Shown: positions 1 to 8,802, counted from the stretch's first letter. The stretch is DNA of 64,000 nucleotides from Mesorhizobium muleiense (GCF_900099905.1 NZ_FNEE01000007.1:1-64000), one strand, 5' to 3'. Made by a program: numbers and translations. The notes: a model not told the origin generated them from the sequence alone.

Positions 1-258
1 GTGCCGCTCGACCGCTACCGCGTCTCGCAGCGCCAGCATCGCGAAACCGTCGAGCCGTTCGACTATGCCAAGGACGATCTCATCCGCCGCGTTCAGCAGC
101 ATGGCTTCGTCTCCATTCTCGGCCACAACGTGCGCCTGTGCAGGGCCTTCGCCGGAAAGTCCGTCGCCTTTCGCCCAACCGCTGCCGACGGCGTCTTCGA
201 CGCCTGGTTCAGACATCAGAAAATAGAAACCATCGACCTCAATGCCATTGATCGATAG
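1..258 (+). CDS. IS481-like transposase, C-terminal fragment (cut by window edge)
   Basis: The reading frame is open from the first base and ends at TAG 256-258, so the gene begins upstream of the window. The 85 visible residues resemble the C-terminal end of IS481-family DDE transposases, where a small beta-rich domain after the integrase core carries a VAFRPT-type strand followed by a WFRHQKIETIDL-type strand. The catalytic DDE residues would lie upstream and cannot be checked. Just downstream are short direct repeats that look like the right end of the element. The IS481 assignment is from recognition of the family C-terminus; another integrase-core IS family remains possible. Confidence 0.65.
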   Translation: MPLDRYRVSQRQHRETVEPFDYAKDDLIRRVQQHGFVSILGHNVRLCRAFAGKSVAFRPTAADGVFDAWFRHQKIETIDLNAIDR

Positions 259-267
259 GATGGCAAA

Positions 268-305
268 CTGTTCGCGATGTCTTCGCACACCTGTTCGCGA
301 TGTCT
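268..305. repeat. Direct repeat at the right end of the IS element
   Basis: The 15-mer CTGTTCGCGATGTCT occurs at 268-282 and again at 291-305, a 23 bp period, just after the transposase stop codon. Subterminal repeated motifs of this kind are typical transposase binding sites at an IS end. The left end is outside the window, so the exact boundary and target duplication cannot be defined. Confidence 0.6.
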
Positions 306-389
306 CCGGTCCAAACAGGGGGGAGATCGGATGTCGCAACTGCTTTCGCCAATTTTCGACGTTGAAGGAAAGGCAGGGCAATGAAGCTG

Positions 390-436
390 CCAATCTCCCC
401 CATTGAGGGGGAGATGCCCGGCAGGGCAGAGGGGGG
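390..436. repeat. Dispersed palindromic repeat, single arm
   Basis: A perfect 9 bp hairpin (ATCTCCCCC 393-401, loop 402-406, GGGGGAGAT 407-415) is followed by a purine-rich tail with GCCCGGCAGGGCAGA. The same arm is found near 26555-26600 inside the oxoprolinase gene, and a related arm near 28505-28557 of the same gene. This copy is intergenic, between the IS end and the 3' end of the TPP-enzyme gene. The rest of 306-498 shows nothing recognisable. Confidence 0.75.
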
Positions 437-498
437 TGCTGTCCCGCAAACTTCGACAGGTTATTTTAGCGCTATAGCCCTCCGGCGAGCCTCTGCGC

Positions 499-2148
499 TC
501 ACGACCTGTCCCGTATCTGGGTCATCGTCCGGGTCGGCGTGATCGCCTCGGGGTCGAGCCTGATCTCGACGATCGACGGCTTGCCGCTGGCGCGGGCGCG
601 TTCGAAGGCCGGCGCGAAGTCGGCCGTCTTCTCGACGGTTTCGCCATGGCCACCATAGGCGCGGGCGAGCGCCGCGAAGTCGGGATTCTTCAGGTCGGTG
701 GCGACGACGCGGCCGGGATATTCGCGTTCCTGGTGCATGCGGATGGTGCCGTAGATGCCATTGTTGACGACGACGACGATGATCGGCAGATCGTACTGCA
801 CGGCGGTGGCGAATTCCTGGCCGTTCATCAGGAAGCAGCCGTCGCCGGCGAAGGCGATCACGTCGCGCTCGGGAAACAATTCCTTGGCGGCGACCGCTGC
901 CGGCGTGCCGTAGCCCATCGAGCCGGAGGTCGGTGCTGCCTGCGTGGCAAAACGGCGGGAACGGTGGAAGCGGTGCACCCAGGTGGCGTAGTTGCCGGCG
1001 CCGTTGGTGAGGATCGCGTCGTCGGGCAGCATTTTTTCGAGATAGTTCATGATCGGCCCCATCTGGACGGCGCCGGGGCCGCTTTCGGGCGGTGTCGACC
1101 AGTCGAGATAGGCGGCGTGCAGCTTCGGTGTTTCATCCGCCCAGACCGGCGTGGCGGCCGGCTTGCGCCCGGCAAAGGCTTCGACGAAGGCGGACGGCGA
1201 GGCGTTGATCGCCAGCGTCGGCCGGTAGACGCGGCCGAGCTCGCCGGCGTCGGCATGGACATGGACCAGCGACTGGTCGGGGTAGGGGCTTTTGAGCAGC
1301 GTGTAGTCGGAGGACGGCATCTCGCCCATGCGGCCGCCGATCAGCAGCACGAGGTCGGCCTGCTTGATGGCGGTCGCCAGCTTCGGGTTGATGCCGATGC
1401 CGACATCGCCGGCATAGCTGGGGTGGAGATGATCGAACAGCATCTGGCGGCGGAAGGAACAGCCGACCGGCAGCGACCAGGCTTCGGCGATCGTCCGCAT
1501 CCGCGCGACGGCCGCCGCATCCCAGCGCGTGCCGCCGAGGATGACGAAGGGGCGCTTTGCCTTGTTGAGAAGCTTTTCCAGAGCATCGAGCTCGGCCTCG
1601 CCCGGCCGCGTTTCGACCGGCGTGTGGGGCAGGGCGGCCGGCGCCTCGGCAAGGCTGGTCAGCATGTCTTCCGGCAGCGAGATGACGACCGGGCCGGGAC
1701 GGCCGGATGTCGCCACCGCGAAGGCTCGGCTGACGAATTCGGGGATGCGCGCGGCGTCGTCGATCTCGACCACCCATTTGGCGATGTCGCCGAAGAACCT
1801 GACATAGTCGACCTCTTGAAAAGCCTCGCGCTGCTTGGCGTGGCTGGCGACCTGGCCGATGAACAGGATGACGGGCACCGAATCCTGCATGGCGATGTGG
1901 ATGCCGGCCGAGGCGTTGGTGGCGCCGGGGCCGCGGGTGACGAAGCAGATGCCTGGCTTGCCGGTCAGGCGGCCATGGCAGTCGGCCATCATCGCGGCGC
2001 CGCCTTCCTGGCGGCAGACGATGGTGCGGATCGGCGAGTCGTGCAGCGCGTCGAGCACCGCAAGGTAGGATTCGCCGGGCACGCAATAGATACGGTCCGT
2101 TCCGTTGGCTTCGAGCGCATCGACAATCAGTTGTCCGCCGGTCTTCAT
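499..2148 (-). CDS. Thiamine pyrophosphate-dependent enzyme, acetolactate synthase-like
   Basis: A 549-residue protein with the three-domain layout of the acetolactate synthase/benzoylformate decarboxylase family: N-terminal pyrimidine-binding domain with the conserved Glu in RQEGGAAMMAD (about residue 48), a central domain, and a C-terminal TPP/Mg2+ motif starting GDGCFLMNGQEF and ending in VVNN. The start overlaps the stop of the upstream CoA-transferase gene by 4 nt (ATGA), so the two are co-transcribed and probably translationally coupled. No regulatory small subunit (IlvH type) is nearby, so a role in valine/isoleucine synthesis is unlikely. A CoA-transferase next to a TPP enzyme recalls the formyl-CoA transferase/oxalyl-CoA decarboxylase pair, but the N-terminus does not look like oxalyl-CoA decarboxylase. 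Substrate unknown. Confidence 0.85.
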   Translation of the reverse strand: MKTGGQLIVDALEANGTDRIYCVPGESYLAVLDALHDSPIRTIVCRQEGGAAMMADCHGRLTGKPGICFVTRGPGATNASAGIHIAMQDSVPVILFIGQVASHAKQREAFQEVDYVRFFGDIAKWVVEIDDAARIPEFVSRAFAVATSGRPGPVVISLPEDMLTSLAEAPAALPHTPVETRPGEAELDALEKLLNKAKRPFVILGGTRWDAAAVARMRTIAEAWSLPVGCSFRRQMLFDHLHPSYAGDVGIGINPKLATAIKQADLVLLIGGRMGEMPSSDYTLLKSPYPDQSLVHVHADAGELGRVYRPTLAINASPSAFVEAFAGRKPAATPVWADETPKLHAAYLDWSTPPESGPGAVQMGPIMNYLEKMLPDDAILTNGAGNYATWVHRFHRSRRFATQAAPTSGSMGYGTPAAVAAKELFPERDVIAFAGDGCFLMNGQEFATAVQYDLPIIVVVVNNGIYGTIRMHQEREYPGRVVATDLKNPDFAALARAYGGHGETVEKTADFAPAFERARASGKPSIVEIRLDPEAITPTRTMTQIRDRS

Positions 2149-3320
2149 TTTCCTGACCTCTCCAGTTCGGCAAGGATTTCTTCGGTGTGTTCGCCGAGAC
2201 GCGGCGAGGGCCGCTCATAGACCAGCGGCGTGCCCGACATGACCATCGGCGCGCGCACCGAGGGCAACAGATTGCCATGGCCGTCGTCGAGGTCGAGCCG
2301 CATGCCGCGCGCGATGGTCTGCGGGTCGGCGAACATCTCGCCGATCGTGTTGATCGGGCTGGCGGGCACGCCTGCCGCCTCCAGCCTGGCCAGCAGCGGA
2401 TCGCGATCGAAGGTCTTTAGCGCCTCGATTATATGCTCGCGCAGCGTCGTCCGGTTGGCGACCCGGGCGGGATTGGTGGCGAAATCGGGGTTCGATGGCA
2501 GGTTGTCCAACCCGACAGCCGCGCAGAACTTGGCGAACTGGCCGTCATTGCCGATGGCCAGGATGATGTGGCCGTCCTTGACCGGCACCACTTCGTAGGG
2601 CGCGATGTTCATATGCGCGTTGCCCATCTGCACCGGCGATTTTCCCGAGACCAAATAGTTGAGGTTCTGGTTGCCGAGCGCCGAGATCTGGCTGTCGTAG
2701 AGCGCCATGTCGATATGCTGGCCTTCGCCGGTCTTCTCGGCATGGCGAAGAGCGGCCTGGATGGCGATCACCGAATAGAGGCCGGTGAAAATGTCCGAAA
2801 TGGCGACACCGGCCTTTTGCGGCTCGCGGCCAGCTTCGCCGGTGATCGACATCATGCCGGCCATGCCCTGAATGATGAAGTCATAGCCGGCGCGCGGCGC
2901 ATAGGGCCCGTCCTGGCCGAAGCCGGTGATCGAGCAACAGATCAACCGCGGGTTGATTTTGCGCAAGCTGTCATGGTCGAGGCCGTATTTCTTCAGCCCG
3001 CCGAGCTTGAAGTTTTCAATCAGCACGTCCGATGTCGCAGCCAGCCGGCGCACTGTCTCGGCGCCTTCGGGCGTCGAGAAATCGATGGCGATGGAGCGCT
3101 TGCCGCGATTGCTGGAATGGTAGTAGGCGGCCGAGAGGTTTTCGCCGTCATGGCTCATGACGAAGGGCGGACCCCATTTGCGGGTATCGTCGCCGCCATC
3201 AGGGCTCTCGACCTTGATCACGTCGGCGCCGAGATCGGCAAGCAATTGCCCCGCCCACGGCCCGGCCAGGATGCGGGCGAGTTCGATTACGCGGATGCCT
3301 TTCAGCGGAGGCTCGGTCAT
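2145..3320 (-). CDS. CaiB/BaiF family (class III) CoA-transferase
   Basis: A 391-residue protein with family hallmarks: N-terminal LKGIRVIELARILAGP, a LGADVIKVE strand, a SNRGKRSIAIDF segment, the GFGQDGPY and RAGYDF region that carries the catalytic Asp (about residue 165), and a GEGQHIDMALYDS stretch. Class III enzymes are interlocked homodimers that move CoA between carboxylic acids through an aspartyl-CoA thioester. First gene of a two-gene operon with the TPP enzyme (4 nt overlap). The acyl donor and acceptor cannot be told from sequence; formyl-CoA:oxalate or a dicarboxylate CoA-transferase are the natural alternatives. Confidence 0.88.
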   Translation of the reverse strand: MTEPPLKGIRVIELARILAGPWAGQLLADLGADVIKVESPDGGDDTRKWGPPFVMSHDGENLSAAYYHSSNRGKRSIAIDFSTPEGAETVRRLAATSDVLIENFKLGGLKKYGLDHDSLRKINPRLICCSITGFGQDGPYAPRAGYDFIIQGMAGMMSITGEAGREPQKAGVAISDIFTGLYSVIAIQAALRHAEKTGEGQHIDMALYDSQISALGNQNLNYLVSGKSPVQMGNAHMNIAPYEVVPVKDGHIILAIGNDGQFAKFCAAVGLDNLPSNPDFATNPARVANRTTLREHIIEALKTFDRDPLLARLEAAGVPASPINTIGEMFADPQTIARGMRLDLDDGHGNLLPSVRAPMVMSGTPLVYERPSPRLGEHTEEILAELERSGK

Positions 3321-3365
3321 GGATCACCGTGATTGATCGAAAGCGCAGGCTCTGGTTTTCTTTTT

Positions 3366-3414
3366 ATGCATGTCGTTATCCCAAAACCGCTGCGCACTTT
3401 TGGGCAACATGCAC
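3366..3414. repeat. Dispersed palindromic repeat, copy 1 of 4
   Basis: An imperfect 49 bp dyad starting ATGCATGTCG and ending CAACATGCAC, with a conserved middle CCCAAAACCGCTGCGCA and CTTTTGGG. It lies between the CoA-transferase promoter and the convergent 3' side of the hydrolase gene. Three closely related copies are at 20998-21047, 33191-33239 and 58336-58409. This copy has lost the GC-rich first hairpin seen in copies 3 and 4. Confidence 0.85.
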
Positions 3415-3478
3415 TATCAATCCCGCGTGCCGAAGTCACGGTTCTTGCAATGGGCCAACCGGACCGTGCCAATCTCGG

Positions 3479-4414
3479 TCAGGCTTGTTTCAGCACGCTG
3501 TCGGCCCATGCGGCGAATTCGTCCATGATGATATTTCGATTCACCTCGTTCAGGCTTTCGTGGCGGGTCTCGGCGTAAACCTTTGAAACGAGATTCGAAA
3601 AGCCCATCCTGTGCAGGCGCCCAGCGAGATGGCTGACCGCCTTGCCACGGTCGGTAGCAGGATCCTTTTCGCCGCCGACCAGGCAGATCGGCAGGGTCTT
3701 GCGGATGCCGGAAAAATTGGTGTCGTCGGCGCCGTCGAAGACAAAGCCGAACAGGTCGCGCCACATCGACACCGACGCATCCCAGCCGCACAGCGGATCG
3801 GCGTTGTATTTGTCGACTTCGGCCGCGTCGCGCGACAGCCAGTCGAATGGCGTGCGGTGATCAGGGACGGCTTTGCCCCAGGCCTGGAAGGTCAGTCTCG
3901 GCAGCATGCGCGACGGCATGTCGGAGCCGAGCCGGAATTTTTCCCAGGCCAGGATGACTTGCGCTGCACGGCTGGCGAGCCCGGCGGAAAAATTGGCGTT
4001 CCAGATGGCGGCGGCGTGCAGCCGGTTCGAATGATGAAGCATGAAATTCAGCGCGACGAGGCCGCCCATGGAATGGCCGAAGATGATGACGGGCAGGCCG
4101 GGATGGTCGCCGGCGATCAGGTCGTGCACCGCCGCGATATCGGCGATGACCTTGGCGCCGCCATCCACTTTGGCGAATGTGCCGAGCGGAGCGTCCGGCG
4201 CCTTGGTGGCGCCATGGCCGCGATGGTCATGGGCATAGACATGGAAGCCGCACTCGCCCAGAAAGGTAGCGAAGCGGACATAGCGCGCCGCATGTTCGGC
4301 CAGTCCGTGATTGATCTGGACGACCGCACGCGGGCGGCCCTCGGCGCGTTTCACGTAAAGGTTGAGCTCGGCGCCGGTCGGCGATCGCAGCACGCGCTGC
4401 TGGCTGAATGACAT
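3479..4414 (-). CDS. Alpha/beta hydrolase, monoacylglycerol lipase/lysophospholipase-like
   Basis: A 311-residue alpha/beta hydrolase of the S33/hydrolase_4 type. The nucleophile elbow is GHSMGG (Ser about residue 115), a likely acid lies in the LVGGEKDPAT segment, and the catalytic His is in ETRHESLNE near the C-terminus, so the triad is complete. The N-terminal INHGLAEHAARY motif is typical of the monoacylglycerol lipase/PldB group. No signal peptide or membrane segment is apparent, so it is probably cytoplasmic. It is divergent from the RNase T2 gene, and a repeat copy lies beyond its 3' end. True substrate (lysophospholipid, monoglyceride or other ester) unknown. Confidence 0.85.
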   Translation of the reverse strand: MSFSQQRVLRSPTGAELNLYVKRAEGRPRAVVQINHGLAEHAARYVRFATFLGECGFHVYAHDHRGHGATKAPDAPLGTFAKVDGGAKVIADIAAVHDLIAGDHPGLPVIIFGHSMGGLVALNFMLHHSNRLHAAAIWNANFSAGLASRAAQVILAWEKFRLGSDMPSRMLPRLTFQAWGKAVPDHRTPFDWLSRDAAEVDKYNADPLCGWDASVSMWRDLFGFVFDGADDTNFSGIRKTLPICLVGGEKDPATDRGKAVSHLAGRLHRMGFSNLVSKVYAETRHESLNEVNRNIIMDEFAAWADSVLKQA

Positions 4415-4613
4415 TGTCGCTTCGTCTCCAACGCGTCTTTAGCGCCTGCGAACGTTTGTGTGCGCCGACGCCGGTTTTGCGTCAATCCGTTCGCGGTGTT
4501 TTGCAGCGCTGTTCTTGCGTCGCAACGCGGGTATCGCAATTCTGACATGGAGAATTTGCTACCGAGAGAGGGCGGCAGTCTGTTGCCCAGCATTATTCAA
4601 CCGGAGAGTACCC

Positions 4614-5639
4614 ATGCGTACGCTGACAGGTCTTGTTTTCGGATCGGCGCTTGCCGCCGCGTCGCTGACGGGTGCTGCGCGGGCCGAGGTCAAGATGAGC
4701 GGCTCTTTCGTCGCCGACGCCACCTGTCCAGCCACCCAGGCCATCAGGAGCGGCAGGAACCCCGGCAATATCGCGACCGATGCGGGACAGAGCTACGAGC
4801 TTCTGGCTGGCAACAAGGATGCGCCCACCCACTATCTGATCCGCGTGCCGGGCGCCGATCCGGAGCGCCGCTGGGTGAAGGTCGATTGCGGCCATGTTTC
4901 GGGTGGCAGCGCGTCCACGGAACCGGCAGCACCTGTGCCGGCCGACCAGGAGAAGCCTGCTGAGCCGGCTTCGCGAAAGCCCGAATATGTCCTCGCGCTA
5001 AGCTGGCAGCCGGCGTTTTGCGAAACCAGGCCCGGCAAGACCGAATGCAAGGCGCAGACCGCGGCCGGTTTTGAGGCGACGCATTTCACCTTGCACGGGC
5101 TGTGGCCGCAGCCGAAAGGGAATTTCTATTGCCAGGTGGCAGCGGCCGACAAGGCGAACGACAATCCGGCGCGCTGGCAGGACCTGCCGCCGGTCGAGCT
5201 TGAGCCGAACACGCGGTCGGAGCTCGATCGGGTGATGCCAGGCACCGCATCCGCTCTCGACAGGCATGAATGGATCAAGCATGGCACCTGTTACGGCAAG
5301 AGCCAGCAGGCGTATTTTTCCGATGCGCTGAACTTGACGCGCGCGGCGAATGCTTCACCGGTGCGTGATCTTTTCACGCAAAACATTGGCCGGGATCTGA
5401 CCTCTGGCCAGATCCGCGCCGCCTTCGACAGTGCCTTTGGTCCCGGCGCCGGCGAGCGGGTTCGCGTCTCCTGCGTGAAGGATCCTTCGAGCGGCAGGCG
5501 GCTGATCGGCGAACTGACGCTCGGCCTGACCGGCCCGATCGGTCCGAACTCTTCGCTCAGTGAGCTGTTGCTGGCCTCAGTGCCGACGAACAATGCCGGC
5601 TGTCCGAAAGGCATCGTCGATCCGATCGAGTTCCAGTGA
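4614..5639 (+). CDS. Secreted ribonuclease T2 family protein
   Basis: The ATG at 4614 is preceded by GGAGAG and starts a classical signal peptide (hydrophobic core VFGSALAAASL, likely cleavage after ARA, about residue 25). The mature protein has both T2 catalytic segments: CAS I FTLHGLWPQ and CAS II EWIKHGTCY, giving the two catalytic histidines plus Glu and Lys. The family cleaves RNA endonucleolytically via 2',3'-cyclic phosphates, usually in the periplasm or outside the cell. The N-terminal 100 residues before the T2 fold, with a Pro/Ala-rich linker (PAAPVPADQEKPAEPA), are an extension beyond the basic domain. The frame stays open upstream to 4458, but the RBS and signal peptide decide the start. 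Confidence 0.9.
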   Translation: MRTLTGLVFGSALAAASLTGAARAEVKMSGSFVADATCPATQAIRSGRNPGNIATDAGQSYELLAGNKDAPTHYLIRVPGADPERRWVKVDCGHVSGGSASTEPAAPVPADQEKPAEPASRKPEYVLALSWQPAFCETRPGKTECKAQTAAGFEATHFTLHGLWPQPKGNFYCQVAAADKANDNPARWQDLPPVELEPNTRSELDRVMPGTASALDRHEWIKHGTCYGKSQQAYFSDALNLTRAANASPVRDLFTQNIGRDLTSGQIRAAFDSAFGPGAGERVRVSCVKDPSSGRRLIGELTLGLTGPIGPNSSLSELLLASVPTNNAGCPKGIVDPIEFQ

Positions 5640-5773
5640 CACGCCGAGCCCGTCTTAGCCCGAAGGCCGGTTCGAAATGCCAAAACAGTTTGCCGTTCGG
5701 CGCGGCATCGCCTACATAGCGCGCAACTTCCATTCAATCCGACATTCCAGTCGACTTTTCAGGGAAAGCGCGC

Positions 5774-7423
5774 GTGGCACGCCAGTTCATCTATCACATG
5801 GCCGGCCTCAACAAGGCCTACGGCACCAAGAAGGTGCTCGAGAATATCCACCTCTCCTTCTACCCGGACGCCAAGATCGGCATCCTCGGGCCGAACGGCG
5901 CCGGCAAGTCGACCATCCTCAAGATCATGGCCGGCATCGACAAGGAGTGGAGCGGCGAGGCGTGGCTGGCCGAAGGCGCCACCGTCGGTTACCTGGCGCA
6001 GGAGCCGGCGCTCGATGCGAGCAAGACCGTGTTCGAGAACGTCATGGAAGGCGTCGCCGCCAAGACCGCGATCATCGAACGCTACAACGAATTGATGATG
6101 AACTATTCCGACGAGACGGCCGACGAATCGGCCAAGCTCCAGGACGAGATGGACCGGCTCAACCTGTGGGATCTCGAACAGCAGGTCGAGATGGCGATGG
6201 AAGCGCTGGGCTGCCCGCCCAAGGAAGCCGACGTCACCAAGCTGTCGGGCGGCGAGCGCCGCCGCGTGGCACTGTGCCAACTGCTGCTGCGTCAGCCCGA
6301 CCTTCTGCTGCTCGACGAGCCGACCAACCATCTCGACGCCGAGACGACGGCGTGGCTGGAAAAGCATCTGCGCGCCTATCCGGGCGCGGTGATGATCATC
6401 ACCCACGATCGCTACTTCCTCGACAATGTCACCGGCTGGATCCTCGAGCTCGACCGCGGCCGCGGCATTCCCTATGAGGGCAACTACACCAAATATCTCG
6501 AAGCCAAGGCCAAGCGGCTCAAGCAGGAGGGCCGCGAGGACGATGCGCGCCAGCGGGCGATCGGCCGCGAGCGCGAGTGGATCCAGTCCAGCCCCAAGGC
6601 ACGGCAGACCAAGTCGAAAGCGCGCATCCAGGCGTTCCAGGACCTGCTGGATGCGGCCGACAAGCGGCGTCCGAGCGACACCCAGATCGTCATTCCGCAT
6701 GGCGAGCGGCTCGGCAATGTGGTGATCGAGGTCGAGGACCTGTCGAAGGGCTTTGGCGACACGCTGCTGATCGACGACCTCGAATTCAAGCTGCCGCCCG
6801 GCGGCATCGTCGGCGTCATCGGCCCGAACGGCGCCGGCAAGACGACGCTGTTCCGCATGATCACCGGCCAGGAAAAGCCGGATGCCGGCACGATCCGCGT
6901 CGGCGAGACGGTCAAGCTCGGCTACGTCGACCAGAGCCGCGACGCACTCGACCCGACCAAGACCGTCTGGGAAGAAATCTCGGGCGGCGCCGAAGTGGTC
7001 AAGCTCGGCAAGTTCGAGGCCAACACCCGCGCCTATTGCGCCTCGTTCAATTTCCGCGGCGGCGATCAGCAGCAGAAGGTCGGTAATCTGTCCGGCGGCC
7101 AGCGCAACCGCGTGCATCTTGCCAAGATGCTGAAGACCGGCGGCAATGTGCTGCTGCTCGACGAACCGACCAACGACCTCGATACCGAAACGCTGGCGGC
7201 GCTCGAAGACGCGCTGGAAAACTTCGCCGGCTGCGCCGTCATCATCTCGCACGACCGCATGTTCCTCGACCGGCTGGCGACGCACATCCTGGCGTTCGAA
7301 GGCGACAGCCATGTCGAGTGGTTCGAGGGCAATTTCGAGGATTACGAGCAGGACAAGATCCGCCGCCTCGGCCCCGACGCCATCAACCCGCACCGCATGA
7401 CGTATAAGCGGCTGACGCGGTAA
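5774..7423 (+). CDS. ettA: Energy-dependent translational throttle protein EttA (ABC-F ATPase)
   Basis: A 549-residue protein with two ATP-binding cassettes and no membrane domain. Cassette 1 has Walker A GPNGAGKS (about residues 40-47), signature LSGGERRR and Walker B LLLDEPTNHLD; cassette 2 has GPNGAGKT (about 350), LSGGQRNR and LLLDEPTNDLD. The charged linker between them (KQEGREDDARQRAIGRERE, then KARQTKSKARIQAF) is the P-site tRNA-interaction motif region of EttA. In E. coli EttA binds the ribosomal E site and gates entry into elongation according to the ATP/ADP ratio. The start is GTG at 5774 in the MARQFIYHM context. It stands alone, transcribed away from the RNase T2 gene. Confidence 0.95.
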   Translation: MARQFIYHMAGLNKAYGTKKVLENIHLSFYPDAKIGILGPNGAGKSTILKIMAGIDKEWSGEAWLAEGATVGYLAQEPALDASKTVFENVMEGVAAKTAIIERYNELMMNYSDETADESAKLQDEMDRLNLWDLEQQVEMAMEALGCPPKEADVTKLSGGERRRVALCQLLLRQPDLLLLDEPTNHLDAETTAWLEKHLRAYPGAVMIITHDRYFLDNVTGWILELDRGRGIPYEGNYTKYLEAKAKRLKQEGREDDARQRAIGREREWIQSSPKARQTKSKARIQAFQDLLDAADKRRPSDTQIVIPHGERLGNVVIEVEDLSKGFGDTLLIDDLEFKLPPGGIVGVIGPNGAGKTTLFRMITGQEKPDAGTIRVGETVKLGYVDQSRDALDPTKTVWEEISGGAEVVKLGKFEANTRAYCASFNFRGGDQQQKVGNLSGGQRNRVHLAKMLKTGGNVLLLDEPTNDLDTETLAALEDALENFAGCAVIISHDRMFLDRLATHILAFEGDSHVEWFEGNFEDYEQDKIRRLGPDAINPHRMTYKRLTR

Positions 7424-7481
7424 GGTTCGATCCGTTGCAGGCGATCGTCGTTTGACCTAAATTGATCGAATGGAGTCGCCC

Positions 7482-7730
7482 ATGATCACGGTCAAATTGC
7501 CGCAAAAAGCCGAGAAGCTGCTGGCCGATATGGCAAGGGCCAGCGGCCGTACGATCGATCAGGTTGCAGTTGAAGCGATCCTCGACACAATCGAGGATTG
7601 GCAGGACGCGAGGATTGCGGAGGAACGCTTGAGGGATGACGATGGTGCGCGCATTCCGTTGGAGGACGTGATCCGGAAGCTTGAGGTTCGCGAAGCAGCG
7701 GAACGGCGCAAGAAACCTGCCGCTGAATGA
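7482..7730 (+). CDS. RelB/RHH-like antitoxin of a type II toxin-antitoxin pair
   Basis: A small acidic protein (82 residues from ATG 7482) with a predicted N-terminal beta strand ITVKLP, then amphipathic helices, as in ribbon-helix-helix antitoxins. Another in-frame ATG lies at 7470, but GGAG at 7472-7475 is well placed (6 nt spacer) for ATG 7482, so the shorter form is preferred. Its stop overlaps the start of the RelE-type toxin by 4 nt (ATGA), the usual antitoxin-first order. Such antitoxins neutralise the toxin and repress their own promoter. The exact subfamily cannot be fixed by eye. Confidence 0.75.
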   Translation: MITVKLPQKAEKLLADMARASGRTIDQVAVEAILDTIEDWQDARIAEERLRDDDGARIPLEDVIRKLEVREAAERRKKPAAE

Positions 7731-8011
7731 ATTGGCGTGTCGAGTTCACGCGGCAAGCCGAAAAGGATATCGAACGGCTTTCAACGAAAGATCAGCGGCG
7801 CATCCTCGAATTCCTGCATCAAAGAGTTTCGGAGCACCCCAATCCTTCGGAGCACCCCAATCCAAGGGCACTTGCCAAGCGCCTGACCGCGACCAAGCAA
7901 GAGGCCTGGCGTTTTCGCGTCGGCGACTACAGAATCATTGCCCAATTCGAGGATAGCCGGTTTGTCGTGCTCGTTGTGGAGGTCGGCAACCGTCGCGAGG
8001 TCTATCGATGA
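7727..8011 (+). CDS. RelE/ParE-superfamily toxin with an internal 18 bp duplication
   Basis: A 94-residue basic protein beginning [18 protein letters not shown], with the RelE-fold core [15 protein letters not shown] and a terminal [11 protein letters not shown] strand. RelE-type toxins usually cleave mRNA in the ribosomal A site; ParE-type relatives target gyrase. The peptide SEHPNP occurs twice in a row because the DNA unit TTCGGAGCACCCCAATCC is tandemly duplicated (7828-7845, 7846-7863), adding six residues after the second helix. It overlaps both the antitoxin upstream and tam downstream by 4 nt, so the module is coupled to a housekeeping gene. Activity is uncertain because of the duplication. 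Confidence 0.8.
   Translation: MNWRVEFTRQAEKDIERLSTKDQRRILEFLHQRVSEHPNPSEHPNPRALAKRLTATKQEAWRFRVGDYRIIAQFEDSRFVVLVVEVGNRREVYR
7828..7863. repeat. 18 bp perfect tandem duplication inside the toxin gene
   Basis: Two identical units of TTCGGAGCACCCCAATCC lie head to tail. The duplication keeps the frame and encodes a repeated SEHPNP peptide. Perfect identity suggests a recent slippage event. Confidence 0.95.
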
Positions 8012-8802
8012 ACAACACTGTCGCAAAAGCACAACCCGACTGGTCCGCCGCCCAATATCTCAAATTCGAGGACGAGCGCACGCGGCCGGCGCGCGATCTC
8101 GTCGCGCAGGTGCCGGTGGCGGCGCCACGCCGGGTGGTCGATATCGGCTGCGGGCCGGGCAATTCGACCGAATTGCTGGTCGAGCGCTGGCCGAGCGCGC
8201 AGGTCAGCGGTTTGGACACCTCGCCTGACATGATCGAGAAGGCGAGGGCACGTCTGCCGGAAGTGGCCTTCGAACTGGCAGATGCGGCGGCGTGGCAGCC
8301 CGAAGAGCCCGTCGACGTGATCTTCGCCAATGCGGTGTTCCAGTGGCTGCCCGAGCATACGGCGATCTTCCAGCGGCTGATGGGATTTTTGGCGCCGGGC
8401 GGCGCGCTTGCCGTGCAGATGCCCGACAATATGGGCGAGCCGTCGCACCGGCTGATGCGCGAGACGGCGGCCGAAATGCCGTTTGCCGAAAAGCTCGAGG
8501 GTGCTGCGCGCGGACCGCTGCCGCCGGTATCGTTCTATTACGATCTTTTGTCGCCGCTCTCCGACCGGCTCGACATCTGGCACACCGACTACAATCATCC
8601 GCTGGCCGATGACGGGGCAATCGTCGAGTGGCTGAAGTCGACGGGGCTGAAGCCGTTCCTCGATCCGCTCGACGCGGACGAGCGACGGTTTTTTCTCACG
8701 CGCTACACTGCTGGGATAACCGAAGCCTATCCGAAGACGGCGAACGGCAAGGTGCTGCTGCGTTTCCCGCGCCTTTTCATCGTCGCGCGGCGCGCTGCCT
8801 AG
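8008..8802 (+). CDS. tam: Trans-aconitate 2-methyltransferase
   Basis: A 264-residue class I SAM methyltransferase. Motif I is [12 protein letters not shown] (about residues 38-49), followed by [15 protein letters not shown], and the N-terminal [20 protein letters not shown] block is characteristic of Tam. The enzyme methylates trans-aconitate, a spontaneous by-product of the citrate cycle that inhibits aconitase. Length agrees with the family (about 255). It starts within the toxin stop codon (ATGA), so it would be co-transcribed with the toxin-antitoxin genes. Confidence 0.9.
   Translation: MNNTVAKAQPDWSAAQYLKFEDERTRPARDLVAQVPVAAPRRVVDIGCGPGNSTELLVERWPSAQVSGLDTSPDMIEKARARLPEVAFELADAAAWQPEEPVDVIFANAVFQWLPEHTAIFQRLMGFLAPGGALAVQMPDNMGEPSHRLMRETAAEMPFAEKLEGAARGPLPPVSFYYDLLSPLSDRLDIWHTDYNHPLADDGAIVEWLKSTGLKPFLDPLDADERRFFLTRYTAGITEAYPKTANGKVLLRFPRLFIVARRAA

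Noticed and set aside
499..2148. TPP enzyme as IlvB (biosynthetic acetolactate synthase) or oxalyl-CoA decarboxylase
   Set aside because: No ilvH/ilvC neighbours, coupled instead to a CoA-transferase, and the N-terminal sequence does not resemble Oxc. Left as family-level call.
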